A DNA stretch of 64,000 nucleotides from Hahellaceae bacterium (GTDB taxonomy: Bacteria; Pseudomonadota; Gammaproteobacteria; Pseudomonadales; Oleiphilaceae). Made by a program: the position numbers and the translations under genes. Positions 28,077 through 36,397 of the stretch are shown piece by piece. The notes under the pieces are model-generated. The model ran no database searches. It saw only the letters and a program-made list of their open reading frames with translations, and was not told the origin of the DNA. How positions within the stretch are numbered: the first letter of the stretch is position 1; every line of letters starts with the position of its first letter. Location of the stretch: NCBI GenBank assembly GCA_016716085.1, contig JADJWY010000023.1, forward strand, positions 876,863 through 940,862, in the 5' to 3' direction.

Positions 28077-29003
28077 ATGACCAAATCCGCACTCTTTTAC
28101 CATGAGGATTGTACGCTACATGACATGGGGGAAGGCCACCCCGAGAGCCCCATGAGACTGCGCTTCATTATGGACCATCTCAAACAAACCGGAATGCTGG
28201 ACGATCTGGATCTCATCCAGCCGGAAGAAGCGCAGAAGCTGCATCTTTTGGCCGCACACCCTGCGACCTACGTCGACCAGATCAGCATGCTGGTGCCCGC
28301 AAAAGGCCGGGTGATGGTCGACCCTGATACCATGCTCATGGCGCACAGCCTGCGCGCCGCTTACCTTGCATGCGGGGCAGCTGTTCAGGCTGTAGATCTG
28401 GTCATGTCAGGCCAGTCCCCTACGGCGTTCTGTGCAACACGCCCCCCCGGCCACCATGCGGAACGCAACAAATCGATGGGCTTTTGTTTTTTCAACAATA
28501 TCGCCGTCGCCGCCTACCATGCGATGAACTTTCACAATCTGAAGCGCGTGGCGATCATCGACTTCGACGTTCATCAGGGCAATGGTACGGTGGATATTTT
28601 TCAGGACGATCCACGGGTTCTGGTCTGCTCCAGCTTTGAGCACCCCCTTTTTCCCTATAGTCATGTGAGCGTGCAACGCGACACCATCATTAACACCCCC
28701 CTGGACGCCCACACCAGCGGAACCCAATTCCGTCGCAGAGTGGAAGCTGAGTGGTTACACCGGCTGCAAAATCATAAGCCACAACTGATTCTGATATCCG
28801 CCGGTTTCGACGCGCATAAAGACGACCCCTTAGGGCACATTGAGCTGGAAGAACGCGATTATCGCTGGATCACCCGCATGCTGCGGGATGTCGCGAGAAT
28901 CTACAGCAACGGCCGGATGGTCTCGATTCTGGAGGGGGGGTATAACCTACAGGCACTTTCCCGCAGTGTGGAGTATCACATGGAAGGACTGATGGGATAT
29001 TGA
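28077..29003 (+). CDS. Histone-deacetylase-family (class II) deacetylase
   Basis: A 308-residue zinc amidohydrolase of the HDAC/AcuC/acetylpolyamine family. Active-site features are complete: the His-His pair in PPGHHAERNKSMGFCFFNN, the zinc ligands in IIDFDVHQGNGT and SAGFDAHKDDPLG, and LEGGYNLQAL. Members remove acetyl groups from lysine or polyamines. The gene diverges from the Pat-type acetyltransferase with 166 bp between the two starts, so it may reverse acetylation placed by that enzyme. This is inferred from context only. The alternative is acetylpolyamine hydrolase activity. Confidence 0.88.
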   Translation: MTKSALFYHEDCTLHDMGEGHPESPMRLRFIMDHLKQTGMLDDLDLIQPEEAQKLHLLAAHPATYVDQISMLVPAKGRVMVDPDTMLMAHSLRAAYLACGAAVQAVDLVMSGQSPTAFCATRPPGHHAERNKSMGFCFFNNIAVAAYHAMNFHNLKRVAIIDFDVHQGNGTVDIFQDDPRVLVCSSFEHPLFPYSHVSVQRDTIINTPLDAHTSGTQFRRRVEAEWLHRLQNHKPQLILISAGFDAHKDDPLGHIELEERDYRWITRMLRDVARIYSNGRMVSILEGGYNLQALSRSVEYHMEGLMGY

Positions 29004-29005
29004 GA

Positions 29006-29036
29006 CCGGCGCGATTGGGCACATCACTCGCGCCGG
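29006..29036. terminator. Bidirectional terminator between deacetylase and fliS
   Basis: CCGGCGCGA and TCGCGCCGG form a perfect 9-bp GC-rich stem around a 13-base loop, in the 47-bp gap between two convergent genes. Confidence 0.65.
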
Positions 29037-29050
29037 GCGTTCAGCCTGAA

Positions 29051-29446
29051 CTAGACAAGGCCTTCTTCGAGCACTTTGGGGCGAATCCCGTCCCAGCCGC
29101 TCTTGATTTCCTTGAGCAGCCCTACCACTTCATCAATGGCTGCCACATCATTTTTGATATTGGCCTGAAATAACCGCAACTCCATGTATTCGTATAAGGC
29201 ATCCAGGCGACGTGCCAATTCGCCACCCTTTTCCCGATCCAGAAACCCTCTCAAGCCACCGATAATTTCAATTGCTTTACCCAGAAGCTTATTTTTTCCT
29301 TCAATGTTTTTAGCCTGGATCTGCGCTTTTGCCATCATAATCCGCTCAAGCGCGCCGTCGAACAGAAGCTGAATTAGCTTATGCCGGTCCGCATCAACAA
29401 TACTGGTCTGACGATTGACGCTCTGATATTGATTAAGTGCCCTCAT
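29051..29446 (-). CDS. fliS: Flagellin export chaperone FliS
   Basis: A 131-residue all-helical protein with the FliS pattern: NQYQSVNRQTSIVDADRHKLIQLLFDGALERI, then KNIEGKNKLLGKAIEIIGGLRGFLD and LDALYEYMELRLFQANIKND. FliS binds the C-terminal helix of newly made flagellin in the cytoplasm and prevents early polymerisation. It lies 28 bp after fliD in the same direction, matching the usual fliC-flaG-fliD-fliS order. Confidence 0.93.
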   Translation of the reverse strand: MRALNQYQSVNRQTSIVDADRHKLIQLLFDGALERIMMAKAQIQAKNIEGKNKLLGKAIEIIGGLRGFLDREKGGELARRLDALYEYMELRLFQANIKNDVAAIDEVVGLLKEIKSGWDGIRPKVLEEGLV

Positions 29447-29474
29447 GTACCTACCTCTTGCCCACGTATGAGAC

Positions 29475-31451
29475 TTATTTTGACCCTGGATTCAGAGCCG
29501 CTAATTGATTGGTCAGGAATTCCTGGGTGTTCTTAAATTGTGCAACCAGTATATCGGCTGCGGTAAACTGCTGAGCCAGACGCTCGGTCAACGCGCTGAT
29601 ACGGGATTCCATCGTCTTACGCTCTTCCTTGATTTCACTCAGCTGCTTGTTCAGACGCAACTCAAAGCTCGATAAAGTACCTTCGTACTTAATGAAGCTG
29701 GTCACCGTGTCGACCATCTGATCCCCGATACCCCTGATCCAGGACACCGACCCCCGACTGCCAAGCGCACTGCCCGTCACTTCCACAACAATGCCTTTGG
29801 AATCATCCGCCGTGTTAGCCGTCAATAACTGCCCTTTTCCTGTCGCCGCAGCACCATTGATGAATCCTTCCACGTTTTTGCCAACCGTGCCGGTTCCGAC
29901 TGCGATACCCAGGGCAGTGGTGGCGCCCGCTTCAACTGCACTGAATCCGATACTCGAGGTCGAGCCATAGTTTTTTGAGGTGAATACCAGCTGATTCGAC
30001 GCATCCAGCGACACGACCAAGGATTTCCCTGCTGCCTGAAATTTGGCATCGGCATCAATCTTTGCCTGCAGTTCGGCAACCATTTGGTCAGCGGTGTAGC
30101 TTCCAGAGGCCAGCGTAATCTGGTCAGAGCTAATACCGTCTATCTGAATGGTAAATTGATCATTCGTGCTATTAATGGTGGTTAAGCTGGTCGTCGCATT
30201 CGACAAGCTGACCGTTCCGGTATTCGTACCCTGGGTCGCCGCTACCGTGACCGCTATGTCATAGGTACCCACCTTGGTGTTGATATTGGCCGTTTGAAAC
30301 TTCACCTGCGCGTCGGAGGTGCGTCCCTGATCAGCGAACAGGGCCACCATGTCATCAGGATATTTCGCCAGCTGTTTCTTGAACCGGGCTTCGTCAAAAG
30401 ACAACTGCCCCGTATCCTTATTCGTCGAGACGCCGATATCGGCCAAACTCCGAATGTTGGCCGACTCCAGGCCCTGAACCAGGGCGTACAATACACTGCG
30501 GGTTTGTTGAGCAACGCCTCGAACGGCGGATTCACCCAGCAGCACCCCCCCCTCTTGCTTTTCAGGGTCATACTTGGTCGTTTCAGCAATCAGACTCTGA
30601 AGCGCATTGTATTTATCAACCAAATCCTTAACCCGGCTCGCAACTGTGCCCGAATCCCGTTCAACTTTAACCGTTGCGGCGCTTGCCGTTTCTTCAGTGA
30701 AATTGAAGGTGATACCTTTCAAAAGATCGTCCACCGTATTAGAGGAACGGGTAACGCTCAAACCGTTCACTTCAAGCGACAAGTCCTCTGCGGCGACAAC
30801 CTGGGTAAATGCCTTGCTACCGCTGACCAATTGAGACAGTCCGCTGGCGTCGCCGGGCGTGCCATCATTATCCGTGACAGCCAGTGTGATCGCGTTTTTG
30901 GTTCCCTCGCTGTCTGACGACAGCACTAGCTGATAGCCACTCCCGGTGTTGATAACCGACGCAGTTGCAGCAAGATTGGGTGCTCCGTTGATTTTGTCCG
31001 CTATACCCTGCAGGGTGTTATTGGAGGAGTCGATGACCAGATTGTGACTCACGCCCCCCAAGGTAATTCTCAGTGTTCCCGTACCAAGTCGCGTCGTACC
31101 GCTGTCACTGAATACACCCGTAGCCATGGAGTGGGCTTGGGCAAGATTAGCAACCTTGATCTGATACTGCCCCGTTGCGGCTTTCTCTGTCACCGTGGCG
31201 GAGATGCCTGAACTGGTGGAGCTGAAAAGGTTAGATTTGATTGACTCGGGATTACCTAACAGGCGGGAGGTCAGACGAAGATCACTCAAGGCGCTTTTAA
31301 GCTTAGCCACCTCAGACAACTGGGCATCAATATCTTCTTTTCTGGCATCCAGGCGCTTCTCGGTCGGCTCGCGCTCTGCATTCGCCAGCTTGTCAATGAG
31401 TTCAGAGGTGAGAACCCCTGAACCGATTCCGATTGAAGATATGCTTGCCAC
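29475..31451 (-). CDS. fliD: Flagellar filament cap protein FliD
   Basis: A 658-residue hook-associated protein 2. The N-terminus has ISSIGIGSGVLTSELIDKLANAEREPTEKR, the D0/D1 signature. The C-terminal D0/D1 segment has MVDTVTSFIKYEGTLSSFELRLNKQLSEIKEERKTMESRI. A long Ser/Thr/Gly-rich central region with flagellin_IN-like units makes it longer than the usual 450-500 residues. FliD caps the growing filament and folds exported flagellin into place. A sigma-28-type promoter lies 34 bp upstream of the start. Confidence 0.93.
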   Translation of the reverse strand: MASISSIGIGSGVLTSELIDKLANAEREPTEKRLDARKEDIDAQLSEVAKLKSALSDLRLTSRLLGNPESIKSNLFSSTSSGISATVTEKAATGQYQIKVANLAQAHSMATGVFSDSGTTRLGTGTLRITLGGVSHNLVIDSSNNTLQGIADKINGAPNLAATASVINTGSGYQLVLSSDSEGTKNAITLAVTDNDGTPGDASGLSQLVSGSKAFTQVVAAEDLSLEVNGLSVTRSSNTVDDLLKGITFNFTEETASAATVKVERDSGTVASRVKDLVDKYNALQSLIAETTKYDPEKQEGGVLLGESAVRGVAQQTRSVLYALVQGLESANIRSLADIGVSTNKDTGQLSFDEARFKKQLAKYPDDMVALFADQGRTSDAQVKFQTANINTKVGTYDIAVTVAATQGTNTGTVSLSNATTSLTTINSTNDQFTIQIDGISSDQITLASGSYTADQMVAELQAKIDADAKFQAAGKSLVVSLDASNQLVFTSKNYGSTSSIGFSAVEAGATTALGIAVGTGTVGKNVEGFINGAAATGKGQLLTANTADDSKGIVVEVTGSALGSRGSVSWIRGIGDQMVDTVTSFIKYEGTLSSFELRLNKQLSEIKEERKTMESRISALTERLAQQFTAADILVAQFKNTQEFLTNQLAALNPGSK

Positions 31452-31484
31452 AAGACAAACCTCGCCGTGAAACTCTTATCCTTA

Positions 31485-31511
31485 GTATCGGCAAGAAGGG
31501 GCAAAACTTTG
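31485..31511 (-). promoter_or_regulatory. Sigma-28 (FliA) type promoter for fliD-fliS
   Basis: On the minus strand CAAAGTTT, 11 bases, then GCCGATAC: 7 of 8 matches to the -35 consensus TAAAGTTT and 7 of 8 to the -10 consensus GCCGATAA, with exact spacing. It ends 34 bp before the fliD start codon. Confidence 0.8.
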
Positions 31512-31517
31512 CCCCTT
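31496..31517. terminator. Inverted repeat between flaG and fliD
   Basis: AAGGGGCAAA and TTTGCCCCTT form a perfect 10-bp stem with a 2-base centre (AC). It overlaps the sigma-28-type promoter of fliD. On the minus strand it may terminate flagellin-flaG transcripts, and on the plus strand it is followed by more T. Either a terminator or a regulatory fold. Confidence 0.55.
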
Positions 31518-31570
31518 TTTTGTAACAGTCCGTTAGCCCTTGCCGAACCTTGGCCGATTAACGCCAAAAC

Positions 31571-31996
31571 TTACGCTTTAGCGTTAAACAAACTCAATGG
31601 TTCGTCACTCTGCAGATTATGTGCCAGTTTAATCACAACTTCATCCGGAATCTGACGAATAACTTCCTGGGTGCTGCGCTCGAGCACCTGAATCACCGTC
31701 TTTCCTGATGTATCATCGAGATTAAACTGAAGGTCGCGCTGCACAGACTGAACATATTCGTTCAGCTTGGTCACCGCTTCCTTCACCTGCTCGGTTGACT
31801 CCTCCGTAGTCTTCTGCGGGTCGCCCCCAGTAGAGATTAACTCTACCTTGTCGGCAGCCTGGACAGAGGAGGCCCCACCCGTCGAAACCGCCTCGGAGGA
31901 CGGTTCTTTGGCTGGCTGAGCAGACGCGGCTTTATCCACCGGCGGCGAAGGTCGCACGGGCCGGGGTGTCAAGTCAGTCAATTTTACGTCATTCAT
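31571..31996 (-). CDS. flaG: FlaG family flagellar protein
   Basis: A 141-residue protein with a disordered Pro/Ala/Ser-rich first half and a conserved C-terminal FlaG domain: LNEYVQSVQRDLQFNLDDTSGKTVIQVLERSTQEVIRQIPDE. FlaG affects filament length in several species; its biochemical role is unclear. It sits between the flagellin and fliD genes in the same orientation, as is usual. No separate sigma-28 site was seen directly upstream, so it may be read from the flagellin promoter. Confidence 0.9.
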   Translation of the reverse strand: MNDVKLTDLTPRPVRPSPPVDKAASAQPAKEPSSEAVSTGGASSVQAADKVELISTGGDPQKTTEESTEQVKEAVTKLNEYVQSVQRDLQFNLDDTSGKTVIQVLERSTQEVIRQIPDEVVIKLAHNLQSDEPLSLFNAKA

Positions 31997-32032
31997 AACT
32001 CACCTCATCCTATGTCTCTAACGCCAAATCCA

Positions 32033-32054
32033 GCCGAAATCGCGCGATTTCGGC
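32033..32054 (-). terminator. Perfect 22-bp palindrome downstream of flagellin
   Basis: An 11-bp arm, GCCGAAATCGC, is followed directly by its complement, 28 bp after the flagellin stop. There is no U-run, so it may attenuate or protect the flagellin mRNA 3' end rather than terminate fully. Confidence 0.5.
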
Positions 32055-32082
32055 CGGATCAGTCAGATTACCTCTCACTCCC

Positions 32083-34104
32083 TTACTGCAGGAGTGAAAG
32101 AACCTGCTGAGGTCTGGCGTTAGCCTGGGCCAATACCGAGATACCGGCCTGCTGCAGTACCTGTGCCTTGGACAAGGCTGAGGTTTCTGCCGCAAAGTCT
32201 GCATCACGGATTCGGCTGTTTGCAGCACTCAGGTTTTCGCTCTTGGTCGACAAGTTCGAAATGGTGGATTCAAAACGGTTCTGAATCGCACCGAGCTGGG
32301 CCGCGGCCCTCGAGACCTGATTCAACGCGTTATCAATCCCCTTAACCGCTTTTTCGGCGTCAGCAACCGTCAATACGCTGATGTCTTTGACCAATACACC
32401 GGTCTCCGCACCACCATACGTGCCTTTGGCAAAACCAGAAGCCGAAGGACCCGTACTATTCGCCGAACCAACGGTAATCTGGCCCGCACTACTCAAGGTC
32501 ACCGAACCACGTGTGGTCGTTGCACTCAACCCGGTGTTCGTGACGGTGCCACCCACATTGATATTGCGTCCATCGTCCGCGATCAACTGGAATTGGTTGT
32601 CATCAACCACCTCTGCACGAACACCCGTTTGCGCCGCTTTCTCATTTATTGCATTGACGACCAGCGCAACTTGCTGAGAAGAGGTACTACCCGTTCCGGA
32701 GGCCGCCGCATTAATGGTAATTCCGTTAATCTCCAGACCGGATACCTGCTGGTTTGCCGTCAGGTCAGACGAAGTCACCTGGGTTGCTTGCGCCTTGGCA
32801 GTCACACCGGTCTTATCGGAAACCTGATTGATTGCCGTGGCAATGGAGATTGCACTACCAGCCTTGCCTGTTGTAGAGGCATTGTCATATGAGGTCAACG
32901 ACGGACCAATTGAGACGCCGTTGATAGAGAGATCGCCCGCCGAAATCGAACCCGTGACCGCCGCACCGTTAATACCACTGTTGGCGCCACTGTAGGTTCC
33001 GATTTCGAGACCCGCACTTTCCTGAGATTTACCGGTCGTACTACCGATGGTAATATCGCTACCATCCCGGCTTACCAGGGTGTAAGTCCCCGTGTAGGTA
33101 CCCGCAGCTTTCAAACCAAAGCTTGCCGCTGAGGCCCCGGTAATCTGAATATTACGGCCATCATCGGCGACCAGACTGACACCACCGTCCAGGTTGTTCA
33201 GGTCAACCATCGCCTTGACGCCTGTTTCACCGCTGTGCAGATTGATAGCTTCTGCCACGCTTTGTAGATCCGCCGCCAGGTTGGCCGCCTGCCCCGTGCC
33301 CTGCAGGGAAATAGAAGTTCCGTTGATGGAAACGGTTCCAGCCGTGTTAGACACAGAGGCAACGGACGTACCGCCGACAAAGTTTGCGTTGACTTTGGCT
33401 TCTACGCCCGACAAGTCTGCAACCGAGTTTATCGCAGCAGCAAGCGTAATGGAGCTCAGCTCTGGGCTGGCCGAGGAAGCACCATCATTTGCCGCGTTTG
33501 CAGCGGGGACAGAAATACCGTTAATCGTCAAATCGCCGGAAGCCAGAGAGGCCCCCGTGGTCGTAGAAGACGAAATACCGTTGGTAACCGCCGTGCCCAA
33601 GGTCGCCTCAGTGGTCTTTGCAATGGATACACTGATCGTCTCGCCGACGTTTGCACCGGTCTGGAAACTGACGTTCTGAAAAGAACCATCTAGCAGGTTT
33701 CGACCGTTAAAGTTGGTATTTTTGGAAATCGAGGCAATCTCAGCTTTCAGCTGATCCACCTCCTCCTGGATGGAGGAACGTTCCAAATCGGTGTTTGAAC
33801 CGTTGGCTGACTGCAGAGCCAGTTCCCGCATACGCTGCAGGGCGGTGGTAATGTTGTTAAGCGACCCTTCACCCGTTTGCGCCAGGGAGATACCATCTCC
33901 GGCGTTACGAATGGCGACGCTGGTACCACGGATCTGGGCATCAAATCGGGTTGATATCGCCAGACCGGCGGCGTCATCTTTGGCGCTGTTGATACGCAGA
34001 CCGGAAGACAAACGCTGCAAGGAAACGCTTGCAAGGTTCTGGGATCTATCCAGGTTCCGCTGCGCATTTAACGACGCAATGTTGGTGTTTATGACTTGTG
34101 GCAT
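32083..34104 (-). CDS. fliC: Flagellin
   Basis: A 673-residue flagellin, larger than the usual 280-500. The conserved D0/D1 ends are intact: NTNIASLNAQRNLDRSQ, LQRLSSGLRINSAKDDAAGLAIS and GSLNNITTALQRMRELALQ at the N-terminus, and RIRDADFAAETSALSKAQVLQQAG with LAQANARPQQVLSLLQ at the C-terminus. The surface-exposed middle (about 165-560) holds four flagellin_IN-like units of the form INGxSI, AINxxxxxTGVxA, VDDGRNIxxxG. It is extremely Ser/Thr-rich, which fits O-glycosylation by the adjacent island. CAGGAG precedes the ATG, and a sigma-28-type promoter is present. Confidence 0.93.
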   Translation of the reverse strand: MPQVINTNIASLNAQRNLDRSQNLASVSLQRLSSGLRINSAKDDAAGLAISTRFDAQIRGTSVAIRNAGDGISLAQTGEGSLNNITTALQRMRELALQSANGSNTDLERSSIQEEVDQLKAEIASISKNTNFNGRNLLDGSFQNVSFQTGANVGETISVSIAKTTEATLGTAVTNGISSSTTTGASLASGDLTINGISVPAANAANDGASSASPELSSITLAAAINSVADLSGVEAKVNANFVGGTSVASVSNTAGTVSINGTSISLQGTGQAANLAADLQSVAEAINLHSGETGVKAMVDLNNLDGGVSLVADDGRNIQITGASAASFGLKAAGTYTGTYTLVSRDGSDITIGSTTGKSQESAGLEIGTYSGANSGINGAAVTGSISAGDLSINGVSIGPSLTSYDNASTTGKAGSAISIATAINQVSDKTGVTAKAQATQVTSSDLTANQQVSGLEINGITINAAASGTGSTSSQQVALVVNAINEKAAQTGVRAEVVDDNQFQLIADDGRNINVGGTVTNTGLSATTTRGSVTLSSAGQITVGSANSTGPSASGFAKGTYGGAETGVLVKDISVLTVADAEKAVKGIDNALNQVSRAAAQLGAIQNRFESTISNLSTKSENLSAANSRIRDADFAAETSALSKAQVLQQAGISVLAQANARPQQVLSLLQ

Positions 34105-34464
34105 TTTGATGCTCCTGTGAAGCTCGTCAGTAGTCAGTTACTACCAAGGTTTCACGCGATGCTTGCTCTCAAAAAGGCACAGCGTTTCCCCTGATACCCT
34201 TTGTAGCGGCCTGTTTAGCGGTTTCTTTAGTGAGGTTTTGTGGGGAAATGTATCCAAATGTAACGATACACAGGGCGACGGGCGTGGGTCTTCAATAATG
34301 TGAATCCTTCCAAAGGGTTGGCAAGAATTCGGATCCTAGCTACTATTGCCTATACTTCCAAACGATATGACTGGCTAAAAAGTCAAATTACAATAAATGC
34401 CTCAAATAGGCTCTCAACGACAATTACAGCTGCATTCCCATATCAGCAAATACAAGAACAAAAT
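34105..34464. other. Intergenic region between flagellin and the glycan island
   Basis: This 360-bp gap holds the flagellin promoter and leader on the minus strand. The plus-strand reading frame open from 34300 has no typical coding start until 34465. Base composition turns AT-rich from about 34320, marking the island edge. No tRNA, integrase or attachment-site repeat was seen here. Confidence 0.5.
34203..34229 (-). promoter_or_regulatory. Sigma-28 (FliA) type promoter for flagellin
   Basis: On the minus strand TAAAGAAA, 11 bases, then GCCGCTAC, close to TAAAGTTT-N11-GCCGATAA. It lies 98 bp upstream of the flagellin start codon, leaving a fairly long untranslated leader. Confidence 0.7.
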
Positions 34465-34821
34465 ATGAGTAAATTCAATACGATTCAAAAGCCTTGGGGC
34501 TTCGAAGAAGTCATAGAGCTAAATGAAAAGTACATGGTAAAAAGACTCACCATGTGGGCTGGGCACCGTTGCAGTTTGCAATATCACAACTTAAAGCGGG
34601 AAACCATCTATGTCCTGTCAGGTGTAATAAAAATCATAACTGGGAGTACGCAGGAGACCCTGGAAGAAAAGCTCTATCGAGCAGGAGATGCCATTACTAT
34701 TGAGCCCGGGGTAGTGCACAGAATGGAGGGAGTCGAAGATTCCGTATACCTTGAGGCATCAACTCCGGAGATGGACGACGTTGTCCGATTGGTAGATGAC
34801 TATCAACGAGCGCAAAAATGA
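34465..34821 (+). CDS. Cupin, mannose-6-phosphate isomerase type II-like
   Basis: A 118-residue single cupin resembling the isomerase half of type II phosphomannose isomerases: KPWGFEEVIELNEKYMVKRLTMWAGHRCSLQYHNLKRETIYVLSG and AITIEPGVVHRMEG. The metal-binding histidines of both cupin motifs are present (RCSLQYHNLKRE, PGVVHR). It lacks the nucleotidyltransferase half, which may be supplied by the next gene, whose start overlaps its stop (ATGA). The frame is open from 34300, but homology begins at the ATG at 34465. A sugar-phosphate isomerase or epimerase role is inferred. Confidence 0.8.
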   Translation: MSKFNTIQKPWGFEEVIELNEKYMVKRLTMWAGHRCSLQYHNLKRETIYVLSGVIKIITGSTQETLEEKLYRAGDAITIEPGVVHRMEGVEDSVYLEASTPEMDDVVRLVDDYQRAQK

Positions 34822-36397
34822 GTTACCGGGTCTGTATTCCTTGTGCCGGAACCGGCTCACGACTTGGCGGTATCACCAAATATATCAACAAATCACTCGT
34901 TAGTATCGCTCATCGACCTGTTCTAGCGCACCTGATTGAGCAATTTCCAGACGATACAGAGTTCGTTATTGCATTGGGCCACAAAGGTAACTTGGTTCGT
35001 GAATTCATAAAATTAGCCTATCCTCAGCGCACCTTCTTTTTTGTTGAGGTTGACCCATTCGAAGGACCAAACTCAGGTTTAGGCTTGAGCTTGCTAATGT
35101 GTAGCGAATACTTACAGCAACCTTTTATTTTCACCTCATGCGATACACTGGTTCTGGGAACTATTCTCCCTCCGAATTCGAACTGGATTGGTTACGCTAA
35201 TGTGAGTGATTCGGACCAATATCGAACCTTGGTGGTAGACGAAGGGATCTGCAAGGACATTTGCGAAAAAAACCAGCCAGGATTTGAGTCTAGGCGAGCC
35301 TACATAGGTATTGCTGGCATAAAAATTATCAAGAATTTTGGCACGCAATGAAACAGGGAGGTAGCGAAGCAATCGCTGGGGGTGAATCACATGGTCTCAA
35401 AGTGCTCATTGAAAGAGGTTTCGAGGTCCAGGCAAACGAATTTAAGTGGTTTGACACAGGCAATCCACAAGCGTTGGCTATAACTGCCGATGCCTACAAA
35501 GAACCCGATGCTCCAAATATTCTCGAAAAAAGCAACGAGGCAATCTGGTTTTTAGGCAATAGAGTTATAAAGTTTTCCGATGATCAACGCTTTATTGTAA
35601 ACCGCGTAGAGCGAGCGAAAAGGCTTAAAGGTTTTGTCCCCGATATTATTGACAGTAGCTCCCATATGTACAGCTATTGCAAGGTTGAAGGTTCTGTACT
35701 TTCCGAGGTAATCACGCTACCGATGTTCAAAAGCCTGCTGGAACACTGCGAATATTTCTGGGCACCAGCGGAACTCAATGACAGAGCCCAATTAGTCTTC
35801 TACTCCTCTTGTCGACAATTTTATAAGGACAAAACGTTAGAGCGAGTAGACTTATTTTACAAGAACTTTTGCAAGATCGACAGCAATCTGCCCATCAATG
35901 GAGTTGACATGCCGACCTTGTCAACCCTGCTCGAGGAGGTCGACTGGGAATGGCTGTCCAGGGGAACCCCTGGACGCTTTCATGGAGACTTTCATTTTGA
36001 AAATATCCTTTGGAATAACACAACAAATCACTTTTCCTTTCTAGACTGGCGCCAAGACTTTGCGGGAGATTTAGATGTTGGAGATATCTACTACGACCTC
36101 GCAAAATTACTTCATGGATTGATTGTAAGCCATGGACTCATCGCGCATGGTCATTACTCGGTGTCCTGGTCATCAACACGTATCGATTTCGACCTCCATC
36201 GAACACAGGTTCTTGTAGAGTGTGAACGACAGTTTGGCATGTGGTTGGACGAGAAGGGTTACGACAAACAAAAGGTGGGGCTGCTCACTTCAATTATTTA
36301 TTTGAATATCGCTGCCTTGCACCATCACCCCTACTGCCTGCTATTGTACGCTCTTGGAAAGTCAATGCTGAGGAATTGCTTACGTGAAGGTTATTGA
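34818..36397 (+). pseudogene. Sugar nucleotidyltransferase fused to APH-type kinase, frameshifted
   Basis: Two frames that read as one protein of about 525 residues. Frame one (34818-35351) is a nucleotidyltransferase: PCAGTGSRLGGITKYINKSL with the pyrophosphorylase glycine loop, and TSCDTLV. Frame two (enters near 35340; its first ATG is 35348; stops 36397) completes that domain (EFKWFDTGNPQAL). It then gives an aminoglycoside-phosphotransferase-like kinase with RFHGDFHFENILW and SFLDWRQDFAGDLDVGDIYYDLAKLL. Adding one T to TTTT at 35336-35339 restores KNFWHAMKQGG across the junction. The fused enzyme would phosphorylate and then nucleotidylate a sugar or polyol. It overlaps both neighbours. 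Confidence 0.75.

Noticed and set aside
34300..34464. N-terminal extension of the cupin protein
   Set aside because: The extra 55 residues have no similarity to the family, which begins at the ATG at 34465.
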